Shown: positions 48,581 through 55,954, counted from the stretch's first letter. The stretch is 64,000 nt of DNA from Miltoncostaea marina (GCF_018141525.1 NZ_CP064655.1:1116001-1180000); one strand, 5' to 3'. Notes: a model not told the origin generated them from the sequence alone. Program-made: numbers and translations.

Positions 48581-49446
48581 GTCGCCACCGCCCCGCTCCA
48601 GCGGAGCAACCGGCGCAGCTCGGCAGCCGTGCGCCCGGCGCGGAACCAGTCGGTCAGGTCGCCGCCGTGGGGCAGGGGCAGCCGCACGACGCGCACCTGG
48701 GCGCCGGCCGCGCGCAGCTTGCGCGCCGTCGCTGCGGCCTGGTCCTGCTCGCCGGCGTCGTACACCACGGCGATGCCCCGGCCCGCAGGCCGCAGCGCGG
48801 CGACCAGGGCGCCGGGCAGACTGGCGCCGCAGGTCGTCGTCACGGCGTGGATGCCGTGCTGCCGGGCGATGAGTGCGTCGAACTCGCCCGCGCAGAGGAC
48901 CACCCGGCGCCGCTGGGGCGGGGTCGGGTAGAGCTGCGACCCGCGCCCGCCGAGGCCGACCATCTTCGGGCCGGCTCCGGGATCGAGGAACCGGCGCCGC
49001 AGGTTGACCAGGCGCCCGTCGGCGTCGCGCACCGGGAGCGTGACGGCGCTGCCGTCGTAGCCGAGCTGGTGACGGTCGATCGTCGTCCAGTCCAGGCCGC
49101 GAGCGTGCGTGACGTACAGCCGCGCCGCCCGGCTGCGCTCCAGCGCCCGCTGCCACCGCGCGATCTGGCGCTCGCTCGGCAGGGGCGCCGGCTCACGGTC
49201 GGTCGCGCGGGCGGCCTGCGGGTCGCCCAGGTACGTGAGCGGGTCGTCCAGGAGCAGCCCGCCCGACCCAGGCGGCAGGTCGAGCGCCTCCGCAAGCAGC
49301 GCGAGGTACTCACCCCGCCCGGGACACGCCCAGCACCGCACCCACCAGCCGCCGGTCGGCTTCCGGTCCACACTTAACTTCTGCGGACCACTACACACCG
49401 GACACGTGTATAGGTAGCCACGCGCCGCGCTGTTAGCTATACTCAC
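48577..49446 (-). CDS. DnaG-like primase (zinc ribbon and TOPRIM)
   Basis: 289 aa. Starts at GTG 49446 behind GGAGGG. The zinc ribbon is 'YTCPVCSGPQKLSV' with 'WVRCWACPGRGEYLALLAE'; the catalytic TOPRIM part has 'RVVLCAGEFDALIARQHG' (the Glu) and 'GIAVVYDAGEQDQAAATA' (DxD-like). It would prime replication at the element origin with the overlapping ATPase. Shorter than host DnaG (about 600 aa), as expected for an element enzyme. Confidence 0.86.
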   Translation of the reverse strand: MSIANSAARGYLYTCPVCSGPQKLSVDRKPTGGWWVRCWACPGRGEYLALLAEALDLPPGSGGLLLDDPLTYLGDPQAARATDREPAPLPSERQIARWQRALERSRAARLYVTHARGLDWTTIDRHQLGYDGSAVTLPVRDADGRLVNLRRRFLDPGAGPKMVGLGGRGSQLYPTPPQRRRVVLCAGEFDALIARQHGIHAVTTTCGASLPGALVAALRPAGRGIAVVYDAGEQDQAAATARKLRAAGAQVRVVRLPLPHGGDLTDWFRAGRTAAELRRLLRWSGAVAT

Positions 49447-49539
49447 GGTGCCCTCCACTTCCTCTCGTGAGGGCTGGCGAGCATGGCGTTGTCTGCGCCC
49501 CCGAGGCCCTTCCCCTCGGGGGCGTCCTCTTTGTAGCCA

Positions 49540-49737
49540 TCAGTCCACCGCCTCGACCTTGTTCGCCTCGATGTAGGCGTCGAGGTCGTCGGGGTCGAAG
49601 GCGACGAACTTGCCCATCTTGAGGTAGGTCAGCCGGCGCTCGGCAACCGCGCGCCGCACCCACCGCTCCGAGCGACCGAGGTACTCGGCAGCGCCCTTGA
49701 AGTCGAGGGGCGGCCTGTGTGTCTTTGTGGTGCTCAA
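49540..49737 (-). CDS. AlpA/excisionase-like helix-turn-helix protein
   Basis: 65 aa from TTG 49737 (GGAGGG before it). 'LDFKGAAEYLGRSERWVRRAV' and 'LTYLKMGKFVAFDPDDLDAYI' are the MerR-like winged-helix blocks of the HTH_17/AlpA/Xis group. It should regulate or assist excision. Upstream (about 49750-49785) several CGAAC/GTTCG elements could be its own binding sites. It is divergent from no gene but heads the minus-strand replication operon. Confidence 0.85.
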   Translation of the reverse strand: MSTTKTHRPPLDFKGAAEYLGRSERWVRRAVAERRLTYLKMGKFVAFDPDDLDAYIEANKVEAVD

Positions 49738-49906
49738 CTCTCAACCCTCCGAACTAGCGAACGACGAAGTTCGTGTTCGAGTTCGGCTGCTGGGAGGAGC
49801 TATGCGGCGGAGTGCGCCACTGCCACCCGTAGGCGACGGCGGAAACTGTACGCCAAGCCGTACAAGCTGGCAACTCGCCCGCTATAAACCGTACGGCGCC
49901 TGGGAC

Positions 49907-50506
49907 CTACCCCTCGCCGAGGGCCATGCCGGACAGGTCGTCGCCCTCGTTGAAGCGCCCGAGGTGGTACCGCACGACGTCGGGTGCGCGCTGCATCTGG
50001 TCCTGGTCGAGGTCGAGGTCGTCGAGCACGGCCTTGATGAGCTCGCCCATCAGCCGGCCCCAGCGCTGCGCGAGCTGCACCTGGCCGGCGTCCACGCCCG
50101 CATCGAGCGCAGCCTTTGCCACCTGGGCCAGGCGGTCGCGCTCCTCGCCGTACAACGTGACGAGCATCGCAGTCTGCTCGGCCGTGAGGTCCTCGGCCGC
50201 GCCGACTTGCTCGTGCAACCACGCCACGTGCCCTGATGCCGCATGCACCAGCCAGATCAGCGCCTCGGCCGCAGTGACGTCCATCGGCATTCCCATCGTG
50301 ATCATACGCCGCTGCGTCTCGTGCCGAATAGCTGCCTTGATGTGGTTCGGTGTTGAGCCGCCGTGAAGCTTACATTTACCTATCCCGGGATGTGGAGTGC
50401 CCCAGCCCGCGTACAACTTGCAGGTTTCGCCCTGGCGGTTCCGGGCGCCGCACAAGGTCTTCCCGTGGCGCAGGTTCGTAAGTGGGTCGGTGGGGCGTGA
50501 GGGCAT
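49907..50506 (-). CDS. HGG-motif phage-type protein (possible small-terminase-like)
   Basis: 199 aa. The N-terminal zinc-binding motif is 'LCGARNRQGETCKLYAGWG' followed by 'GKCKLHGGSTPNH', the Cys-Cys-Cys-His 'HGGxxP' signature found in phage proteins usually near terminase genes. The helical rest ('LDAGVDAGQVQLAQRWGRLMGELIKAVLDDL') suits an oligomer. ATG 50506 is preferred over ATG 50533 because GGAGG precedes it. If it is a small terminase it could redirect helper-phage packaging (inference). Confidence 0.7.
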   Translation of the reverse strand: MPSRPTDPLTNLRHGKTLCGARNRQGETCKLYAGWGTPHPGIGKCKLHGGSTPNHIKAAIRHETQRRMITMGMPMDVTAAEALIWLVHAASGHVAWLHEQVGAAEDLTAEQTAMLVTLYGEERDRLAQVAKAALDAGVDAGQVQLAQRWGRLMGELIKAVLDDLDLDQDQMQRAPDVVRYHLGRFNEGDDLSGMALGEG

Positions 50507-50539
50507 GCTGACTTGCCTCCGATACGTCGCCATGTGTAG

Positions 50540-50632
50540 CCGGGCCGTGACGTATATTGTAGTGTAATGCGTGCATGCACAGGGGTACTGGGGCGGGATC
50601 CCAGTACCTAACTCATTTCCAGAGGTAACGCC
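50540..50632. promoter_or_regulatory. Divergent promoter region with leader hairpin
   Basis: Between the HGG-motif gene and the plus-strand operon lie an AT-rich TATATT (50553-50558), a perfect palindrome GTGCATGCAC (50571-50580) and a 9-bp stem-loop GGTACTGGG / CCCAGTACC (50584-50608, 7-nt loop) just before the ribosome site AGAGGTAA of the gene at 50633. Confidence 0.55.
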
Positions 50633-51238
50633 ATGAGCCTTGATATCGACGACGTGAGAACATCACGCAAAGCCGGGTGGTTGCCGGCGAGCACCGGGTG
50701 GCCCGAGGTGGAGGAGCTGCGCGAGCGCCACGTGGCAGCCGTTGCCATCCACCGCGAGGCGTCGGATGCCCTCAGCGCCATCCGCGCCAAGCACGACCAG
50801 GAGGACGCCGAGCGCAAGCACGCGCTCGCCAGCGCAGCCCGTGCCGGCAAGCGGCCGAAGCTCCGCCAGCCCGACCGCGCCGCCCGCGAGGCCGAGCTTG
50901 CCGGCGCCCAGGAGCGGCTCGACGCCGCGACCGAGGTCCTGGAGGAGGTGTACGCCGAGGTGCTGGCGGCCTTGCGCGAGCTGGCGCCCGAGGCCGCCGC
51001 GCGTTTGCAGAGCGCCCAGGCCGAGGCCGAGGAGGAGCGCCGCCGGGCGCGCGAGGCGGTGCTCGCGGCAGAGCGCGAGGTGCTCAGGGTGCGGCACCTG
51101 GCCCAGTGGTTCGACCGCACGGTCAACAAGAGCTCGTCCTGGCGGGCGGCATTCGACGAGCTGCCGGTGCCCGAGCCAGCCCCTGAGCCCGACTGGGCCG
51201 CCATCATCGGCACGGGCGGGGTGATCGCCAATGCCTAG
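50633..51238 (+). CDS. Coiled-coil element protein
   Basis: 201 aa, long charged helices: 'WPEVEELRERHVAAVAIHRE', 'AAREAELAGAQERLDAATEVL', 'EVYAEVLAALRELAPEAAARL' and 'AEEERRRAREAVLAAEREVL', with a Pro/Glu tail. Such proteins occur in many phages and satellites as scaffolds or structural helpers. No family assigned. It begins a five-gene overlapping run to 52558. Confidence 0.7.
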   Translation: MSLDIDDVRTSRKAGWLPASTGWPEVEELRERHVAAVAIHREASDALSAIRAKHDQEDAERKHALASAARAGKRPKLRQPDRAAREAELAGAQERLDAATEVLEEVYAEVLAALRELAPEAAARLQSAQAEAEEERRRAREAVLAAEREVLRVRHLAQWFDRTVNKSSSWRAAFDELPVPEPAPEPDWAAIIGTGGVIANA

Positions 51239-51542
51239 CCCCGAGCACGTCCGCATCAAGGCGAGCGACATGGGCCTTGCGCCCTCCGTGCGGGCGACGC
51301 GCACCGTCGCCACGCGGGTGATGGCAAAGGCGAGCGCCGCTGGGGCCGGGGAGGGGGCGTACCCGTCCGCGTGGCTGCCCGGCCTCGCGCCGGTGCCGAT
51401 CGCCAACGCCCCGGCCATCGCCGACCCTGCGCCCATCACCGCCGTGCGCACCGAGGCCGCGTCCCCAGCGGAGGGCCACTACCCGGCGGGCTGGCTGCCC
51501 GAGCTGCGGGTGCAGGCGGGCGCCGTGGTGGGGTTGTCATGA
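51231..51542 (+). CDS. Hypothetical element protein with two internal repeats (103 aa)
   Basis: Overlaps the previous gene by 8 nt. A short motif occurs twice, 'EGAYPSAWLPGL' and 'EGHYPAGWLPEL', separated by a Pro/Ala-rich 30-residue linker. The two copies suggest a peptide-binding or tail-like motif, but nothing is known. Confidence 0.6.
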   Translation: MPSPEHVRIKASDMGLAPSVRATRTVATRVMAKASAAGAGEGAYPSAWLPGLAPVPIANAPAIADPAPITAVRTEAASPAEGHYPAGWLPELRVQAGAVVGLS

Positions 51543-52024
51543 GGACGGCCGAGCGCATCGCCTTTCTGGCCCGGCGCTACCGCCTGCTGGCCGAGCGCGA
51601 GGGCCTGTGCAGCCTGCGCCGCAGCCGGGAGGCGCGCGCCGACTACCTCGACCACGCCGAGGCCCTCGGCTACCCACTGATGGACGCCGTGCAGGTGCTC
51701 GGCGCCGGCGAGCTGGACTTCATCTGCGCGGCGGCGGTGCGCGAGCTGGCCCGCCCGGGCGCCCGCACCGAGCACGTCCTGCGCCTGTTCTCCTGGCTCG
51801 ACCACGAGCGCCTGGTGGCGATCGCCTACGCGCTGCCGGAGGACAGGCGCCACGTCGTTCAGCGGCACGGCGTCTGGGCCTACGCCTACAACCACGCGCC
51901 GTCCGGCATGGCGGCGGCCGTGCGGCGCGTCGCCGAGGTGAACGCGATCGGCCGGGTGACGAGCGTCGGCCGCTGGTTGCTGAGCGAGGCGGAGACCGAC
52001 CTGACGACGGAGGTCCCGGCATGA
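51539..52024 (+). CDS. Helical element protein (161 aa)
   Basis: ATG 51539 overlaps the previous stop (ATGA). Mostly helix: 'RIAFLARRYRLLAEREGLC', 'HVLRLFSWLDHERLVAIAYAL' and 'AVRRVAEVNAIGRVTSVGRWLL'. Several Trp/Tyr residues in the middle ('HGVWAYAYNHAPSG'). I do not recognise it. Confidence 0.62.
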   Translation: MRTAERIAFLARRYRLLAEREGLCSLRRSREARADYLDHAEALGYPLMDAVQVLGAGELDFICAAAVRELARPGARTEHVLRLFSWLDHERLVAIAYALPEDRRHVVQRHGVWAYAYNHAPSGMAAAVRRVAEVNAIGRVTSVGRWLLSEAETDLTTEVPA

Positions 52025-52380
52025 GCGCCGACGAGGTCGCCCTGCGGGCCGAGCGCCTGCGGGTGCTCTACGTCGTCAACGGCGCCGAGGCCGAGCTCGA
52101 CGCGCGCGAGGCACCCCTGCCCGCGCTCAGCGAGCGCGAGCAGCGCCTGATGATGGAGGCGACCGAGGAGGACCTCGCCCTGGCCGCCGAGGTCATCGGG
52201 GCCGCGCGCTGGCAGCGCCGGGTGCAGTGGTACGCGCTGGAGATCCTTCTCGGCTATCTGCAGCCGGGCGAGCGGCCGTGGGAGGCCTTCGAGCGGCTGG
52301 AGAACGAGGAGCGCCGCTACTTCCTCAAGCTGCTGGCGGCCTCTGGATGGTGGAAGCCGGCGCCCGATGCAACCCTCTGA
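52021..52380 (+). CDS. Helical element protein (119 aa)
   Basis: ATG 52021 overlaps the previous stop by 4 nt. Acidic helices ('LSEREQRLMMEATEEDLALA') and a conserved-looking end 'AFERLENEERRYFLKLLAAS' then 'GWWKPAPD'. Unknown function; same operon as its neighbours. Confidence 0.62.
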   Translation: MSADEVALRAERLRVLYVVNGAEAELDAREAPLPALSEREQRLMMEATEEDLALAAEVIGAARWQRRVQWYALEILLGYLQPGERPWEAFERLENEERRYFLKLLAASGWWKPAPDATL

Positions 52381-52558
52381 GGACGACGAACAGCGCTGTC
52401 CGGCCTGCGGCGAGGTGATCCCCGAGGAGTGGTGGGTCTCGCACCTCGCCGGGGCGGACCGGCGCCGCATCGACTGCCCGGCGCAGGACCTGGTCGCGGT
52501 CGCCCGGCGCCAGCAGCCCGGTACCGCCTTCGCCCAGTTGGTGCAGGCGCCCTGGTAG
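52367..52558 (+). CDS. Small Cys/His zinc-binding protein (63 aa)
   Basis: Overlaps the previous gene by 14 nt. 'EDDEQRCPACGEVIPEEWWVSHLAGADRR' split as CPAC...H then 'IDCPAQDLVAVARR' gives a Cys2-His-Cys zinc-finger pattern. Last gene of the plus-strand run. Confidence 0.55.
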   Translation: MQPSEDDEQRCPACGEVIPEEWWVSHLAGADRRRIDCPAQDLVAVARRQQPGTAFAQLVQAPW

Positions 52559-52798
52559 CCCCGCCCCTGCGGCCCACGCTATGGGGCCTAGCGTGGGCTG
52601 TACGGGCGTTTGATCTGAGGAGAGGCTACAGGGGAAGGGCTAAGTCCCCGCAGCGGTCCAAGTCGGGGTGCAGTCCTCCGTACGAGTCGCTGCCCCGTAC
52701 AGGGCGCGGTACCGATTGTGTCGGCGGCGCTTGACGGCGTGTTCGTACCGTGCAAATCTCGGTGCGACATCTGGTGCGAACGGGACGAAGGAGGACCT
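52559..52798 (+). promoter_or_regulatory. 240-bp leader before the cargo genes
   Basis: No gene of conviction. GGGGAAGGGCTAAGTCCCC and CCAAGTCGGGGTGCAG can fold, and GTACGAGTCGCTGCCCCGTAC is an imperfect stem. A TTGACG near 52731 may be a -35 box. It separates the unknown operon from the cargo and ends with AAGGAGG just before ATG 52799. Confidence 0.4.
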
Positions 52799-53416
52799 AT
52801 GGCTGGTCAGATTGGTTCGGGGACCGCGGACGGGCTCATGGAGTTCTTGGACTACATGGTCAAGAGCGGGTATGCGCCGGTGGGCGCGATGAACGCGTGG
52901 AAGTCGGCGACGAAGCAGGTCTTCGTCAAGGTTGAGGGCGAGGACTTTGGGACCGTGGACGTTCGGTCGTTCGATCCAGACGAGTATCTGGATCGCTTCG
53001 AGACGATCGTGATGGGCCGGTACAAGCGAGAAAGCCTCGACGCGTATCGGGTTCGCTTCAGGAAGGCGATAGGCGCCTACCGCGAGTATCTCGCCGACCC
53101 GAAGAACTGGAAGCGACCGACCTTCAGGGCATCGTCTCGTCAGCGGCGAGTTGCGAACAGCGATTCGCCGGCGACTCCAGCGACGTCGGCGGCGACGCGC
53201 ACGAGCAATGGAACGTCCGCGAAGGTGGAGAGCGACCAGGGGCTCATCGACTATCCGTTCCCACTGCGGTCTGGGCAGATGGCTCAGCTGCGCCTACCCG
53301 CCCGGCTGGACAAGACGGACGCTGAACGGTTGGGCGCCTTCCTGCGAACGCTGTCGTTCGAGCCCCAGGGGCAGCTCCCGTCGTCTACGAGCGACGATGA
53401 GGGCTCCGATGAGTGA
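52799..53416 (+). CDS. Cargo protein with integrase-type SAM-like N-terminus
   Basis: 205 aa, AAGGAGG ribosome site. Residues ~8-105 ('GLMEFLDYMVKSGYAPVGAMN', 'FDPDEYLDRFETIVMGRYKR', 'YRVRFRKAIGAYREYLADP') resemble the core-binding SAM-like domain of tyrosine recombinases, but no catalytic domain follows. After a Ser/Thr linker the end reads 'IDYPFPLRSGQMAQLRLPAR' and 'AERLGAFLRTLSFEPQ'. The stop overlaps the next gene by 8 nt. The codon use is less GC-rich than the rest of the element. It may be a DNA-binding partner of the nuclease. Confidence 0.6.
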   Translation: MAGQIGSGTADGLMEFLDYMVKSGYAPVGAMNAWKSATKQVFVKVEGEDFGTVDVRSFDPDEYLDRFETIVMGRYKRESLDAYRVRFRKAIGAYREYLADPKNWKRPTFRASSRQRRVANSDSPATPATSAATRTSNGTSAKVESDQGLIDYPFPLRSGQMAQLRLPARLDKTDAERLGAFLRTLSFEPQGQLPSSTSDDEGSDE

Positions 53417-54209
53417 CGGCCCCGAGCAGTATGAGGTCGACGACAAGCTGACCGAGATGGTCCACGCGTGGGAGGACGTCGAGCGCGGCCTCGTCGCGCG
53501 CTATTCGCGGGGCATTGAGAAGAACGGCCTTCCCAACGCGATCAAGCTCGCGCACCGCGTCGAAGCGGAGTATTTCGAGGACAGCTGGGGCGAACCCGCG
53601 ACGCAGTACGTCCTCATGTTCGACGTCCACGATTCGGCAGCCCGGTTGGCCGCGAACAGCGTCAAAGCCTACGAACGCGTCCTCAGCGACGAGGTGCGCA
53701 GGCACGTCCAGACCTGGAAGACGCACCCACCCTTCCGTATTCAGAGGATCTCCCGCGATCGCAGCGGCGGCGGTCGCGCGTGTTCCCGGCACTTTTCGGC
53801 GCCAGCGACGCCCGAACTTGTCGATGCTCCAATCCCAAAGCCGATCGGCCGAGGCCCGTACATCGAGCGCGACGACTACTCGTTGACGCCGATCGAGGTT
53901 CCCATCTACGAGGCGCTCCTCGAGACCGGCCTGACGTTCTCGGTGCAGCCGTTCATCCAGGGCACCGACAGGCGGTATCGGCCCGACTTCTTGGTCTTCT
54001 ACGGAGGCAGCGCGGTCGCCGTTGAGTTGGACGGTCACGACGCCCACAAGACGAAGGAGCAGAGGTCGAAGGACGCGGAGCGAGATCGCTGGCTGAATGC
54101 TCGCGGCATCCGGACCCTCCGCTGGACAGGGAGCGACGTTCATCGGAACCCGCAGGCATGCGTCCGCGAGCTGATGGACATCGTTCGAGGGTCGGCGGCG
54201 CGCCCCTAA
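53409..54209 (+). CDS. Cargo PD-(D/E)XK nuclease, DUF559/Vsr-like
   Basis: 266 aa. The C-terminal ~130 residues are a nuclease of the VSR/DUF559 type: 'LTPIEVPIYEALLETGLTFS', 'DRRYRPDFLVFYGGSAVAVELDGHD' (PDFxx..xVELDG carrying the catalytic D and E), 'SKDAERDRWLNARGIRTLRW' and 'ACVRELMDIV'. The N-terminal ~130 aa is unassigned and helical. It overlaps the SAM-like partner by 8 nt, so the two are made together. It might act as an anti-phage defence enzyme, which is inference. Confidence 0.72.
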   Translation: MSDGPEQYEVDDKLTEMVHAWEDVERGLVARYSRGIEKNGLPNAIKLAHRVEAEYFEDSWGEPATQYVLMFDVHDSAARLAANSVKAYERVLSDEVRRHVQTWKTHPPFRIQRISRDRSGGGRACSRHFSAPATPELVDAPIPKPIGRGPYIERDDYSLTPIEVPIYEALLETGLTFSVQPFIQGTDRRYRPDFLVFYGGSAVAVELDGHDAHKTKEQRSKDAERDRWLNARGIRTLRWTGSDVHRNPQACVRELMDIVRGSAARP

Positions 54210-54290
54210 GTTCCCGGCCGAGCGGCGAACGGTTGTTCCGTCCGGGCGGTGTGCTTACGTCTCTCTATCGGCACGCGCAGGAGGTGGACA

Positions 54291-54539
54291 GTGGCTAGAG
54301 GCAACGACAACGATCGGTACGTCCAGCCGCGACCCGACGGCGGATGGGAGGTCGTCAAAGAGCACCACGAGCGCGCCAGCGCCGTGACCAGTACGCAGCG
54401 AGAGGCGATCGACCGCGCTCGACAGATCGTTCAGGGAGCCGGCGGCGGGGAGCTGCGAATCAAGGGCCGCGACGGGCGGTTCCGCGACTCGGACACCATT
54501 CCGCCTGGGCGCGAGTCACCGGCCCGGGACACCAAGTAG
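54291..54539 (+). CDS. DUF2188-like small protein
   Basis: 82 aa from GTG 54291 (GGAGG 7 nt upstream). 'RYVQPRPDGGWEVVKEHHERAS' and 'TQREAIDRARQIVQ' then 'GGELRIKGRDGRFRDSDTI' match the DUF2188 pattern (beta-beta-alpha-beta, 'V.p....gW.v...ga..a....tq.eAi..A'). Function unknown; often found beside stress or defence genes. Confidence 0.8.
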   Translation: MARGNDNDRYVQPRPDGGWEVVKEHHERASAVTSTQREAIDRARQIVQGAGGGELRIKGRDGRFRDSDTIPPGRESPARDTK

Positions 54540-54548
54540 AGGCAGCTC

Positions 54549-54929
54549 ATGGCAGCGCGGCGCCGCGCGATGCCGACACTTGGCGAGCATCGGCACGCGC
54601 TGCGGTGGCACGCGAAGATGCTGGACGAGTACGGGTGGAGCAATCCGGACGCCCAGGATCGCTGGCTGATCCCGCTCTACCACCTGGTCGACCTCCTTCC
54701 CGAGGGGCACGATGGCGTCATCGCTGACGACACAGGGATGACGCCCAGTGACGCGCGCCGACTCAAGCGAGCGGGCGCCTGGTACGTGCGTGGGGCCCAC
54801 CGGGAGCACTGGCCGTGGTGGAAGCGCCTTCTGCTCCCGCTCGGGCCCGCTCGGCGCACGCGGCGGAAGATCGCAGCCCAACGGGCGCACTGGAGCGAAG
54901 ACGACCAGGCCTTCAGGTGGCGATGGTAG
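54549..54929 (+). CDS. Hypothetical cargo protein (126 aa)
   Basis: Begins at ATG 54549, after a 9-nt gap from the DUF2188 gene. 'ALRWHAKMLDEYGWSNPDAQD', 'LVDLLPEGHDGVIADDTGM', and a basic end 'RKIAAQRAHWSEDDQAFRWRW'. Rich in Trp. No family recognised. Last gene before attR. Confidence 0.6.
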   Translation: MAARRRAMPTLGEHRHALRWHAKMLDEYGWSNPDAQDRWLIPLYHLVDLLPEGHDGVIADDTGMTPSDARRLKRAGAWYVRGAHREHWPWWKRLLLPLGPARRTRRKIAAQRAHWSEDDQAFRWRW

Positions 54930-55089
54930 GTGCGGGCGCGCACCTCCATTCGCACCTCCACCCAGCGGCTCAGAGCGGTCTGGAGCGGGCTAGAGCGGTC
55001 GCGCCGCTGGAGGTCGAGAACCCGCTAGCAGAGCGGCATCTGGGCCGGGAACGGCTCCCCTAAGCGGTTCCCCGGGGAGCCGGTCGGCG
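54930..55089. other. Element end without gene
   Basis: Only GC-rich repeats of GAGCGG-type words precede attR; no credible frame. Confidence 0.45.
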
Positions 55090-55135
55090 GCCTTTGGGTG
55101 GCGGGGGTCCCCGGTTCGAATCCGGGCGTCCCGAT
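55090..55135. other. attR core
   Basis: Identical over 46 bp to the tRNA-Pro 3' half at 43744-43789. No D-arm or acceptor 5' strand precedes it, so it is not a tRNA gene. Confidence 0.93.
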
Positions 55136-55319
55136 GGGGTTTCGCAGGGCCTTCAGTAACCGGGTGCCGCCGGATGCCGCACACTCCGGCTCGGTGCCGA
55201 GCAGTGCGGAGATCGCGACTGTCGGGGGTCTCGGGCGCGTCCTGCCTCGGTCTGCCGGGGAGTGCTCGGGTTGCCAGAACGGCTCGCTGCGCGGGGCTGC
55301 TCGCCGGTGCGCATCCTCA

Positions 55320-55805
55320 TCAAGCGTGCTCGCCGGGCAGCAGGACGGAGGACAGATCGACCGCCTCGACCTCGGGGTCAGCGCGCATGCGGCGCGTCAC
55401 CCGCACGATCCGGCCGTTGACGTAGGGATCGTGGTCGAAGAGCCGCTCGACGGCCGCCCGGGGCAGTCGGAGCCCCTCGGTCACGTTGAAGTCCTCGTCG
55501 AAGATGACGATGAGCAGCTGGTCGTACTCGGCGTCGCGGACCGGGCTGAGGTTCGTCCGCCTTCCCGTGCTCGTCCGCCGGAGCGACTTGACCTGGATGC
55601 GCTCGCCGGCGGGCGTCAGCACGTCCCAGCCCGCCTGGCTGACGCCGCCCCGCGTGCCTCCGCAGTGCGCCGCGACGACTGCCTCGGCGATGTCGCCGAT
55701 CGGGCTGTTGTTCGTCCGGTGACGTCGCGATGGCGGAGCGCGCGCATGATCGCCGCCCAGTCGGCCAGCAGTTCTCGGGTGGTCCGGCTCTCGGCGTCGT
55801 AGGTC
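55320..55805 (-). pseudogene. Frameshifted DUF6998-like gene copy
   Basis: Starts like its paralogue ('ESRTTRELLADWAAIMRALR') in one frame; after 'HRD' a single missing base near 55721 shifts to another frame, where 'NNSPIGDIAEAVVAAHCGG', 'AGWDVLTPAGERIQVKSLR', 'YDQLLIVIFDEDFNV' and 'VNGRIVRVTRRM' continue to the normal end (LLPGEHA). At the protein level it is closely similar to 46127-46618. Inactive unless the base loss is an assembly error. Confidence 0.85.
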
Positions 55806-55897
55806 ACTGGTTCGTTTCCGGGGTCGGGGCGCCGGTGGCTCTGCGGGGTGCCGGCCAGCGGGTGGGGCCGGCCGGCCGTCTCCGCTGACGGCCATCG

Positions 55898-55922
55898 CCG
55901 GTTGGAATCCGGGCGTCCCGAT
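55898..55922. other. Third att core copy
   Basis: CCGGTTGGAATCCGGGCGTCCCGAT differs at one base from the T-arm/acceptor part of tRNA-Pro. Outer boundary of the second element remnant. Confidence 0.8.
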
Positions 55923-55954
55923 CGATGCCGCAGGCGCCCGCGCGCCGCGGCGGG

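Larger units (their letters stand above)
43744..55135. mobile_element. 11.3-kb integrative, phage-satellite-like element in tRNA-Pro
   Basis: The element is bounded by two identical 46-bp cores. In order: integrase, three small genes and a PD-(D/E)XK-like protein, an iteron origin, P-loop replication ATPase, primase, AlpA/Xis-like protein (all minus strand), then an HGG-motif phage protein (minus), and a plus-strand run of unknown small genes ending in a nuclease cargo block. No capsid, portal, lysis, relaxase or conjugation gene is seen. Int, AlpA, primase-helicase and ori is the core set of phage-inducible islands; dependence on a helper phage is inference. Confidence 0.88.
55136..55922. 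mobile_element. Remnant of a second element between att copies
   Basis: After attR a 787-bp segment carries a frameshifted paralogue of the element's DUF6998-like gene, ending at a third core copy (55898-55922; 24 of 25 bp). No integrase or replication gene remains. It appears to be what is left of an earlier or tandem element at the same tRNA. Confidence 0.7.

Noticed and set aside
52559-52717. A further tRNA- or known riboswitch-like RNA
   Set aside because: Some stems can be drawn, but no cloverleaf or familiar riboswitch blocks are present.
55090-55135. Second tRNA-Pro gene
   Set aside because: Only the 3' half is present, with no matching 5' acceptor strand or D-arm. It is the attR repeat.
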